A stretch of 15,085 nt of DNA. Source: Phanerodontia chrysosporium. Taxonomy: Eukaryota; Basidiomycota; Agaricomycetes; Polyporales; Phanerochaetaceae. The stretch spans positions 1 to 15,085 of the forward strand of contig MJGA01000136.1 of the NCBI GenBank assembly GCA_001910725.1. Reading direction: 5' to 3'. The translations under genes were made by a program, and so were the position numbers. Under the pieces are notes generated by a model. It did not search any database, was not told where the DNA came from, and saw only the letters and a list, made by a program, of their open reading frames with translations. Below are positions 1 to 7,850 of the stretch, piece by piece. Each line of letters begins with the position of its first letter. The stretch's first letter is position 1.

Positions 1-1013
1 AGGCGGAACCGGGAGTAGCGGAGGGGCAGTCTCTCGATAAGGGCAGGGCTGCTGACTGCACTCCCTGGCTTCTCGAGACCCGTTGTTTTCCTCGACGTGG
101 AGATCAGCGGGAAGAGTGACGCCGTTCTCTGTGGTTCGCCCAAGAAGTGCGGACAATTCGAACAGTCGAAATCCAGAGCGACAGAAGTGTATTTTATAAC
201 TAATCAAATAACCAGCCTCGTACACAATGTCAGCTGCCCTACGATACGGCGGAAGTTTCGCCTTAAACCGATAACGGAATGTCACCATTTGAGCGAGCCA
301 GCTCGTATTGGTGCCACTCCTTAAACGTGGTGGTGGGGCGAGGCGGCTGAGCTCGGCGCGGATCTGGCGAAGTCGCTCGAGCAGTGGAGATGGTGCGTGG
401 TCGCTGTTGACGATGTGGACAGGTCGACTTCCTCGACGGCCTTGAGACGCTTGATGGTGGCGTCGAGCTTGGGCGTGAAGATGCCGACGAGGTCGGTAGG
501 GGAGTACTTGGGATTCGATGCGATGGGCTTGCGGGCGATGGGCTCGTACGTCGGGGCGGCGCTGAGGCGCTCTGCCAAACTGAGCTTGAGGAGGAGGCGG
601 CTACGGCGGCCTGGGCTTCTTGCGCCTCGCGTTGGCGCTGCTCGCGGATGCGGTTGCCTACGCGTTGTTCGGCCTCACGAGCCTCGCGAACGGCAGTCCA
701 GTTGATGGAGGGGACGGAGGGCGGAGGCTGGGGGAGCGTGGCACGTACTTGACGACCGCCTTGACTTTGCGGTCCGTCCACTTGACGGGGTTCCGGCCTC
801 GCGACGACGTTGGAGGCGGTCGAAGATGCGCTGGGGGATGTGGTCCTTGAGCGGACGTCTTTCGGCACTGCAAAGCAAGCCTTAGCAACGTGTACGGAGT
901 GAGCGGCTGCTCGACTACGACGTACTCGCTTTAACGGAGGGAATAAACTTTTTTAAACGGTATTGGGGGAGCGGTAGGGAAAATGCCTAGGGCACCCAAA
1001 AGTCTCGACCTAA
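1..1013 (-). mobile_element. Internal 5' region of LTR element B (partial)
   Basis: This segment lies directly inside the B-family LTR when read on the minus strand, so it is inferred to be the leader and start of the coding region of an LTR retrotransposon that continues beyond the left edge. Support: the LTR at 1014-1700 has no 5-bp duplication across its two sides (CCTAA at 1009-1013, ACGAG at 1701-1705). That is expected for the 5' LTR of a longer element, not for a solo LTR. A candidate primer-binding region containing TTTTGGGTGCCC lies about 13 nt inside the LTR end and resembles the one in element A. No protease, reverse transcriptase or integrase is visible in the window. Positions 1-262 show no frame I can support. 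An alternative is a solo LTR that lost its duplication. Confidence 0.5.
263..915 (-). pseudogene. Frameshifted gag-like ORF of element B
   Basis: Protein-like text moves through the three minus-strand frames in turn. It includes a Pro/Ser-rich start, a KWTDRKVKAVVKYV block (about 770-730), a charged helix NWTAVREAREAEQRV near 700-640, a block with AERLSAAPTYEPIARKP and FTPKLDATIKRLKAVEEV (578-420), a coiled-coil-like LLERLRQIRAELSRLAP (about 390-340), and FKEWHQYELARSNGDIP (about 320-270). Each change of frame equals one missing base. Its place just inside the B LTR makes a Gag-type protein the likeliest identity, but I recognise no family-specific motif, zinc knuckle or catalytic site. It could instead be a host gene beside the LTR. 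No convincing ATG is seen, so the upstream limit is approximate. Confidence 0.4.
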
Positions 1014-1113
1014 TGTCGCGGAGCTAGGCTCAACGCTTCACGAGGGAGGGCAAGTGGGGAGGTCGACGACGAGCGCGGCGGAGCGAGTCACGCAGCGACG
1101 CACAACTTTTCAG

Positions 1114-1174
1114 CTGTCCGTATTGACCAAGAGTGTATTAGCATTAGTAACTAATGTACAAACAACGGGCTTAC
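1114..1174 (-). other. Intron-like segment inside LTR B
   Basis: On the minus strand this 61-nt segment starts GTAAGC, has branch-like TTACTAAT/GCTAATAC sequences and ends CGGACAG. It has typical basidiomycete intron length and lies about 55 nt downstream of the TATA box. The 20 bases before the donor are repeated exactly as the last 20 bases of the segment (plus-strand copies 1175-1194 and 1114-1133). The other B-family LTR has one copy of those 20 bases (12287-12302 region) and no intervening sequence. Confidence 0.6.
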
Positions 1175-1227
1175 CTGTCCGTATTGACCAAGAGGTCGAG
1201 ATGACGGACAGGAGCGAGGGAGCTACC

Positions 1228-1235
1228 CTTATATA
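1228..1235 (-). promoter_or_regulatory. TATA box in B-family LTR
   Basis: TATATAAG on the minus strand, conserved at the same place in the other B-family LTR (12239-12246). It would place the transcript start about 25-35 nt downstream, near 1200, marking the U3/R boundary. Confidence 0.55.
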
Positions 1236-1712
1236 CTACAGTACTCTAGGGCAGGCTGTACGATTACCTAAGCTGATGGCAGTGCTTGACATAGCCAGCG
1301 AGGCTGCGACGCGGACTGCGCGGCGAGGCTGTGCGGGGGCTATGTCACGAGGCTGTGTCAGCTGGCAGTGTCTCGAGGCTGCGTCGGCCGAGCTGTGTCA
1401 TCAGGCTGATCAGCTCGGCGTGTCTCAGCGAGGGGAGTCATCAGGGATGACAGTGCCTCCTCGGCGATCCGGGGAACCGGTTGCAAGGCAGACCGGTGAT
1501 CCGGGCGGTGTCTGAGTGCGCAGCGGGATGCGCTGGCGTCTAGGGGTGATGCGCCATCAGGGCGCTGGCGCTGCATGGCCAGGCGCTGAGTGTGGGCGGC
1601 TAGGACTCCAGACGGCGCGAGGGCTGCTCGCCCGTTGGATTAATCGAGGAAAATAGCCAAAAATCGGCGAAAAACAGGCAGGACCGTCACATCCGTGACA
1701 ACGAGCATACAG

Positions 1713-2561
1713 TGATGCGCCCCGCGCGCCGCTGCGCCTGCCGACGCGTCAGAACGCGTGTCTCCCGCACCTCGCATCGTCAGCCGATAAAGCCGAAGCC
1801 AAGACGACCGCACCATATGCTCGCCCGAGTCCTCCCGAACGCGTCGCAACCAACACGTCAGCGCCCCGAGTCACGCACCCGATGCCGAACCCTGCCGAGC
1901 GCCTCGCCACATGGGTCCCACGCCGCGTCCGAGCAGCGCCTGCTCGGCCTAAGTATTCGCCCGCGCACCAGACCTCGCTGCCCGCTGCGAGCCTCCCTCC
2001 GTCCTCGCGGTATCGTCGCCGACGTCTCGCAGGCCTCGTTAAGCGGTTTCACCGCCGTCGGAGAGTGTAGGAACATAGTACTGTATAGTTCTGACGTAGG
2101 GTGGCTGAGTAGAATAGTATAAAATATCCCCTCTGTAGTAGACAGAATCGAACAAGTTCCCCCTCTCGCACTAAGCCTTACAAGCGTGTCTGCGAACTTC
2201 GTCCAGCGACTCCTCTGCGACCCGCAACCTCGCCTGCGAACTCGTCTCTGCGATACTTGACTCCGCCGAGCACCCGAGCCAAGCGAGCGAACTCGCGAGC
2301 CTCGGCCTCTCCCTCGCGTCTTGTTCTCCCCCTTTCTCGCCTTCTATCACCCACTTGCCCGCTGACCGCAGCTCGCGTTTAGTGTTACTAATAATCTTAT
2401 TCTTTTCTATTCTAGGTACACCCGGTCGCCTCGGTCCCCGTAGTCGCGCTCACCTCTACTCCGACTGCTCGCGCGCCCTCGGCCGACGCCTATCCCGTTC
2501 CCCTCCATCTCCCTCTCTCCGATCTCCCTTTCTCTCGGCCTACCCGCGCGCAAGCGCATCA
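1713..2561 (+). repeat. Diverged 5' LTR-like end of element A
   Basis: It starts TGATGCGCCCCGCGC, identical to the first 15 bases of the 3' LTR at 4924. The layout is similar: an AAGCCGAAGCCA-like block, a GCGGTTTC block, TATAAAA (2118-2124), then GCAACCTCGCCTGCGA (about 2222-2240). Most of the rest does not align, and it is about 850 bp against 538 bp. The right limit is set at GCGCATCA, because a primer-binding-like TTTTGGCTGCCC follows at once; this is a guess. TACTAAT (2386-2392) followed by a pyrimidine tract and TTCTAG (2411-2415) looks like the 3' end of a leader intron. Confidence 0.45.
2118..2125 (+). promoter_or_regulatory. TATA box in 5' end of element A
   Basis: TATAAAAT, in the same relative place as TATAAAA in the 3' LTR (5204-5210) and in the solo LTR (8318-8324). 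Confidence 0.45.
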
Positions 2562-2581
2562 TTTTGGCTGCCCCAGTGAGG
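2562..2581 (+). other. Candidate primer-binding site of element A
   Basis: TTTTGGCTGCCCCAG directly follows the inferred LTR end. The TGG core fits the complement of a tRNA 3' CCA end. Element B has a similar TTTTGGGTGCCC just inside its LTR. The tRNA was not identified. Confidence 0.35.
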
Positions 2582-2891
2582 CGGTCAACCAGAGATCCCG
2601 CGAGTCTCGACGACCTTCGGCGACCTTCCTTCGCATTCCACGACATTCCCTTGACCTTCCAGCACCCTCTCGCATATTCCGTTAACCCGCCTTTCGCTCC
2701 ACGCACCGGCTGATTGCGCTGCGGCTAGTCCAAGCCTGCGCCGCGCCGTGCCCTTGTGAGTCGACGCCACACGCTCTCGGTGCTAACCTCGGCTTCGCGT
2801 AGACACTCTCACGATCGCCTCGGCAAACTCGCACTCGCCTCGCGCACACCGCCCCGAGCTGCAAAAGCCGTCAAGCGTTGTGTTCTGCGCA

Positions 2892-5131
2892 ATGGCAACC
2901 CCATCCCCGTTCTACATGCCCCTTCGCGGTGAACCAGGCGCTCCCGAGTTCGATCCACGCGAACCTCGGTCGCTTCCCCGCTATTTCGACGACCTCGCGG
3001 ACCTCTTTGTCCGAGCACAAATCTGCGACGATGCCGAAAAGAAGCGCCACGCCCTGCGCTACGTTTCGCTTCGCGACGCGGACTGCTGGGAGCTCCTCGA
3101 TGAGTTCGACCTCGGCAGCTTCGACGACTGGCAGCGCGCCATCCTCGCACTCTACCCTGGTGCCGATGACTCGCACAGGACTCGCGCCGTGACCTCGATG
3201 ACCTCGTACAGCGTTGGCGAGCAGCGAGCATCAAGACGCTTGGTGATTGGGCCGAGTTCTCGCGTGAATTCTTCACCATCTCGCGTTGGCTCATGCGCCA
3301 CAAGCGGCTCTCGGAACACGAGCAGAGCAAGCTCTGTAGCGAAGCGCTCACCGCAGAAGTGCAGCAACAAGTCGCGTTTCACCTGGAGGTCAAGTACCCG
3401 GAAGCGCACTCCGAGGATGGCTACTCGTTCGCGCAACTCGACGAGGCCGTTCGCTTCGTTCTCGGCCACACCACCACTGCCCCTTCTGCGTCGCCCACGC
3501 CCTCGCAGCTGGCTGTACCCGAACACGAAGTATCCGAGCTTCCCCTCGCTGTATTCGCCACTGCTCTCGAACGCGCTGCCGAACGCGCCGCATCCGCACC
3601 CTCGCCGCCCGCTGCCACATTCCTCGTAGTGACCAAGTCTCATTCGGTACCTTCGCCCGAGCCTCGCGTCGCACCCGCGTCAACCTTTGTGCAAGCCACG
3701 AGCATTGCGGAAAGCGAGCAGCGCCACCTCGCAGCCCTCGAACGAGAACTCGCCGAGCTCAAGGCGAAGCAAGCCCGAGCCCTCGCGCAGCGCCCTCCCG
3801 CCTCGGTCACAGCTGCGACCACCCTCGCGTACGAGCCCCCTTCAGACTACAACTTTGGAGCAAAGTTACCGACACCCAAAGCGAAGCCCCGCGTCGTAGA
3901 CACGAGCCCCATTGCCGAGAAAGAAGCCCAGGCAGTCGACCGCGCCCCCAACGCGATGCTCAAGACCCCAACGGTTTCCGTACCCCTTGGCGACCTCCTC
4001 GACGTCTCCCCCGAGTCCTGCGCACACCTGAAAGCTCACACCGAGCCTCCCGAGACCCATCCGAGCCCTCTCGAGGAGCCAGAGCCTGAATCGACCGCAT
4101 CGAGACCCCGGACACCCTGGACCGTCGCTAGCACCGCGAACGAGCCCGTAACCACTGCGACTGCAGTTAAAGAAGCTCGGTACACGTTCGACGAGTCTCA
4201 GAGGCCCTCACCGAGCCCGTCGCCCCTTGTACAACGCCTCCTAGCCAGCACTGCGCCCCACGTCATCCGTGCACACGACCTTTCGCCGCCCGAGTGTCAC
4301 CAGCTAATCGACGCTGGGTGGCTATATCATTTCAACGATTGCGCTCGCCATTCTGTGCTCATATCGCCCTCTGCTATGCGTTTCTACTACAGCACCTCGC
4401 CTCCCGCCCCCGCTGCACCGCGTACCTCGGCCACATCTGCTACATCTCGCGTTTCCACCTTCCTCTTCGACACTGCGCCCACCTGCGAAAATCCCCCTGC
4501 GACCACTGCGACTGCATCTTCCAGCCTGTCTCCAACCCACGACATTGCGACCACAACTACGGCGCTGCGCCACTGCGACCTACAGCACATTTCGGACACC
4601 CTCGGCGAGCCGACACCTGAGGCAAGCGACTTACGAACTCGCGACCGAGTCCCCGATCTCGCGCCGACACCCGAGCTCGCGCCCGAGCCGCCCGAGCAAT
4701 CCCGGCGAGATATTTGCGAAGGCAAACTCGCGTCGCGAAGCCTGGGCCGACTGCCACTGCGCCGCCGACGCGAACGCATTCGCGCCATGCGTAAGCCACC
4801 CTGGAGGCCTCGCCCATGCGATTATGTTCGCCATCGCGCTCCCGCTCGCATGCACCACCGTGTCGCCTTACGCTGTGCACCCCGAGCTGCCCGAGGGCAG
4901 GCATTATTGCGTTTGGAGGAGGATGATGCGCCCCGCGCTGCGCTGAGCCCACAAGCCGAGCCGAAGCCATGTCCGAGCAGGCCCCGAGCCGCGCACCTCG
5001 GCCTCAACCATGCGGTCCTCGCACCCTCGCGGACGACGTCGGCACCCTGCCATATGGTCACCGCAGTCTCGAACGCGCTCGCCGCGCACAATGTGACGCC
5101 ACACGCTCACGTTCCGCGAGCTCCGCCGTAG
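2892..5131 (+). pseudogene. Retrotransposon Gag (element A), one frameshift
   Basis: The ATG at 2892 opens a protein starting MATPSPFYMPLRGEPGAP. Early motifs follow basidiomycete LTR-element Gag proteins: FDPREPRSLPRYFDDLADLF, ALRYVSLRDADCWELL, and LYPGAD. Near 3175-3190 the frame moves back by one base; the protein resumes as RDLDDLVQRW, DWAEFSREFFTISRWLMRHK, LSEHEQSKLC and FAQLDEAVRFVLG. Gag forms the particle that packages element RNA. Downstream is a long Pro/Ser/Ala-rich tail with a short coiled-coil-like segment (HLAALERELAELKAKQARAL, about 3725-3785). No classic CCHC zinc knuckle is seen. The open frame runs through the polypurine tract into the 3' LTR and stops at 5131, so the real C-terminus may be earlier or shifted. 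GTG at 2880 is in frame but ATG 2892 fits family starts better. Confidence 0.75.
4915..4923 (+). other. Polypurine tract of element A
   Basis: GGAGGAGGA lies immediately before the TG of the 3' LTR, the required position for the plus-strand primer of an LTR element. Confidence 0.75.
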
Positions 5132-5461
5132 GCGGTTTCGGTTTTTATGTTTTTCCTTTGTGTTTATCTCACTTTTATTCCGTATATTCCCGATTCTTTA
5201 GACTATAAAACCTGTACCTACGAACACTCCCCTCTCAAGCAATACAGTACTCGTTACCTGCAACCTCGCCTGCGACCGTCTCACGGTGTTCGCGCTCTCG
5301 CGTCCGTAAGCGCCCACGCACCGTCTCGCGACCCCTCGGCACCTCGCACGCACCCTCGGGTCGCCCTCGCTGGTCCCACTGACCGCCGTCTCACCCCCTC
5401 CGAGCCTGCTGGGTGTGGGCTAGGTTGGTTCATCTAACCTAGTCGCTCCCGAGGCGCTTCA
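4924..5461 (+). repeat. 3' LTR of element A
   Basis: 538 bp, TGATGC...GCTTCA, preceded by a polypurine tract and followed by ACAG. It aligns without gaps to the 538-bp solo LTR at 8038-8575; by hand I count about 22 differences (around 96% identity), mostly transitions. It contains TATAAAA at 5204-5210 and a 9-bp hairpin at 5420-5442. The left flank (AGGA, 4920-4923) and right flank (ACAG) differ, as expected for the inner and outer sides of a 3' LTR. Confidence 0.85.
5420..5442 (+). other. RNA hairpin near the end of the A-family LTR
   Basis: CTAGGTTGG, loop TTCAT, CTAACCTAG: a 9-bp stem with one G-U pair, 19 nt before the LTR end. The solo LTR has the same structure at 8534-8556 with a TTCGT loop. 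All three stem differences keep pairing when read as plus-sense RNA. Confidence 0.45.
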
Positions 5462-5465
5462 ACAG

Positions 5466-7686
5466 GAAGTCATCAGGACGATATAGCCTCCATGGAAGCT
5501 AACCGTCACATACCGTAGCCAGGATATCACCAGGATATCCATACCCGAGAGACTTGAGCAGCTCCTTCACACGGCGTGCAGTCATTTCGATGGCGTTGTC
5601 CGTGCTGTCGTCGAGGGTGTACTCCGGCTTGACAAGTGCCTCCGTGTACTGTTTCATCCCTCCACGCAGAAGTGTGAGACGGTGCTCGCCCTACAAGGAG
5701 CACAGTAAGTGCTGCCGTCCAATGCGAGATAGATGTAGTGACGTACCAGCTTGACGAATATCTGCGCATAGTCAAACTCCTCTTCGGCATGTTTGGCGAT
5801 CTCGAGGTAGTTCATCTTCATAGCAACTTTGATCACGATCTCTTGCTGCGCAGTTTGACGAAGGTCTGCTGGATACACACCTAGTATGCCGTAGCATGTC
5901 AACAGAATATTATCAGTGAATGAGCGATCAGAGCCATGAGGCAACCCATGAACACACACCGTGATGGAGAGCCCAATCCACCTGGAATGCCTGGATGACG
6001 GCGTGAGCGAACCTCTGGATCTCCTGCGTCTGCTCGCAGATGTTAATACCACCCTTATCGTTGTAGATGACTCGCGTCTCCCGTGGATACGATAATTCAC
6101 GCCGCTGAAGGTTGGGAATGTTCCGCTTCTTGCTAGTGGCAATGAGGCTGTCGTCGTCTTCGTTGTCGAATGGAGTGGTGAGTGATGAGCGCTGTTTGAG
6201 ACGAGGGCGCTGGTAACGGGCCAGGTACCATGAGTATCGGTTATATCAGGTCACACCAAGGACACGTACCTCGTCCTTATTCTTGCAAACCTGCGTCTCT
6301 GAGTCCCTTGGCTTGTGCGAGGTTTTTCGTGCATGCTGCATTTTATCTCACTTGTTCTTGTGTTGCACAGCTTGATTCGATGGGGGAGTCAAGCGTTCGG
6401 GTACCTGCATGGCGAGAAAGGTCAGCTAGTACCAGCTATCATGTAGAACAGCAGATAGATATACAAAACGCACACTTCGCCCAGCCCTCTCAGTACGCAT
6501 TCCTGCTGTTTTTTCCTCGCTGTCTTGTACAGGAGTCGATGCCCTTGAGGATGGTGGCGTGGAGGCACGAGATGGGGTCGAGCTGGTACGGTTGCGTCCA
6601 GCTGTCACAATGGATGGGATGAGGCTGGTAGGATCGTTTTCCGGCCCGACGTGGATGGTGTGGTTGCTCAGGTCTCGCCCATCTTCATCGTTCTCGTCGG
6701 CATCAAGGTCTTCGCTGCTCAATGATTCGCTGTCGGTTTCGCTGGAGTTGGACGTCTCGTTGTCTTCATCGCCATAGTCTGATTCGCTATCGGCTCCCTC
6801 ATCAATTGTACTAAGTATCCAGTTAGCAGATCGAATTTGTAAGGGATAAAGTAAATATAGAGCGCACCTCTTTTCAGAGACAGAGTCACCAGAGTCACTG
6901 TCCGAGGAGATGAGAGCGCGGGATCGTTGAGATACCTTGGCTGGTTTGGTAGAGCGCACAGAGCGTTTCTTCACTTGTTTCTTAGGATTGGTGACAATCT
7001 TCTTCGGGGGATTGTTGTGTCGCTGGAAGTGATAGGGCGGTCTCCGTTGAGCTCGTCAACGTTCAAAACAGAGCGCGTCGGCTTGCGTCCGCCTAAGGCG
7101 GTGTGGGAACTTGGTCACAAGATCGGTGGACCCACAAACACTTACCAGGCTGTTGTTTGTTAGACGTTGTGTCTGCTGATCCCTTTCTTCTCTTCCTCGT
7201 GCTGCGACCTTTCTCTATTGGATTGTCAGCAGAAAATCCATACTCCACACGCCCTCATCTTACATGATTCGTTTTTGCGCTTTCGAGCATTCTTCTCCCC
7301 CTTCGAGCCTCCACCTTCGTTCTCAACCTCTGTTAAGTCTGGATCCCCGATATCATCCTTGGTCCAGACTATTCCAAGTGGCACACGGTCAAGGTGAGCA
7401 GAACGAACATGTGTCACACAAGAGATATATTGATACTGACTTTTCTTTCTCTTTGCGTCTAGCTTGGCCTTCCGTGGCATCCCTGGACGAGGCGTAGACA
7501 CCATTAGCATCAGCCTCAAGCACAGAGAAAGGGCAAGAAGTACTCGAAATGATCTCAGCCTCCATGAGCTCGCGAGCCTCAAGTTCTGCGCAGGTTTCTT
7601 TATTTTCTATATATCCTGGTGAGTGACCGTTGCAACAGAGAGGATGTAGATGTATACTTACTTCCTCTATCGCGACTTTTAGCCAT
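5466..7686 (-). pseudogene. DUF6532-like gene, 5' part, cut by retrotransposons
   Basis: Reading leftwards from ATG at 7686, I can join 12 exons: 7686-7662, 7615-7544, 7482-7441, 7368-7264, 7208-7146, 7092-6868, 6810-6476, 6404-6352, 6296-6270, 6209-5960, 5880-5747 and 5690-5514, about 503 residues. Introns are short with GT donors, mostly with CTNA-type branch sites. The N-terminal half is Lys/Arg-rich (nuclear-type MPRKAKLDAKRKK), then very acidic and Ser-rich. The conserved C-terminal part includes VYPADLRQTAQQEI, KMNYLEIAKHAEEEFDY, EHRLTLLRGGMKQYTEALV and ARRVKELLKSLGYGYP, which resembles the basidiomycete DUF6532 family of unknown function. One base seems lost near 7036. The usual fourth-intron acceptor would create a stop, so a slightly later AG (7209-7210) was chosen; this junction and the 27-nt exon are uncertain. 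The next intron (from 5513) is interrupted by element A, so the C-terminus is missing here. Confidence 0.6.
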
Positions 7687-7850
7687 GACTTGGACGCTGG
7701 GGGCTAGAGGCACAAAGACTCGTCGTTGAAGGGCGAGAAAGAGAAGTGAGGTCTACAAAGTTTGCGCAAGCGCCTGGCATGCTGAGGTAAGGGAGGTCCT
7801 CTCAACCTAGCCCAACACGCTTCCTTACCTGCCTCCCAGATCATCACGAA
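7687..7850. promoter_or_regulatory. Divergent promoter region between DUF6532-like gene and transposase
   Basis: 164 bp separate the two start codons, which face away from each other. No clear TATA box is visible. On the plus strand GTAAGG at 7787 and CCTCCCAG at 7832-7839 could bound a 53-nt 5' UTR intron of the transposase gene. A 7-bp inverted repeat AGGTAAG / CTTACCT lies around 7785 and 7823. No terminal inverted repeat of the transposon was found here. Confidence 0.35.

Larger units (their letters stand above)
1014..1700 (-). repeat. LTR of element B (5' LTR, minus orientation)
   Basis: On the minus strand the repeat begins TGTCACGG (1700 downwards) and ends CTCCGCGACA (at 1014), the usual TG...CA limits. 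It matches 11769-12403 on the opposite strand almost throughout, including the shared blocks around the GATTAATCCAACGGGCGAGC motif and the TATATAAG box. It is 687 bp against 635 bp for the other copy. Most of the difference is a 61-bp intron-like segment at 1114-1174; the rest is small indels, several of them single bases missing here. The host sequence on the right begins ACGAG (1701-1705), which should be the target duplication of this element if its far end lies left of the window. Confidence 0.85.
1713..5461 (+). mobile_element. Gag-only LTR retrotransposon (element A)
   Basis: A 3749-bp unit starting TGATGCGCCCCGCGC and ending GGCGCTTCA, flanked by the 4-bp repeat ACAG (1709-1712 and 5462-5465). 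A solo LTR of the same family at 8038-8575 is also flanked by 4 bp (ATGG), which supports 4 bp as this family's duplication. Internal parts in order: candidate primer-binding site at 2562, gag from 2892, polypurine tract GGAGGAGGA at 4915-4923, and the 3' LTR. No protease, reverse transcriptase, RNase H or integrase is visible, so the element looks non-autonomous, like the TR-GAG type described in plants. Oddity: the two ends are not identical LTRs; only the first 15 bases and short blocks match. The single-insertion reading therefore rests mainly on ACAG, which could match by chance. Confidence 0.65.

Noticed and set aside
1054..1576. Open frames inside the B-family LTR (also 11955-12520)
   Set aside because: They fall within the repeated LTR, differ between copies through indels, and show no protein family; GC-rich sequence opens chance frames.
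3170..3195. Programmed -1 frameshift in gag
   Set aside because: It lies inside the conserved Gag domain, not at a gag-pol junction, and I see no typical slippery heptamer; a lost base explains it better.
4969..5437. Repeated ORFs at 4969-5437 and 8083-8542 as a duplicated gene
   Set aside because: They are the same LTR sequence in two copies, with LTR boundaries, a polypurine tract and target duplications.
5527..6142. Continuous minus-strand ORFs at 5527-5790 and 5654-6142 as separate genes
   Set aside because: They read through introns. Splicing at GT...AG sites gives the DUF6532-like protein in consistent phase.
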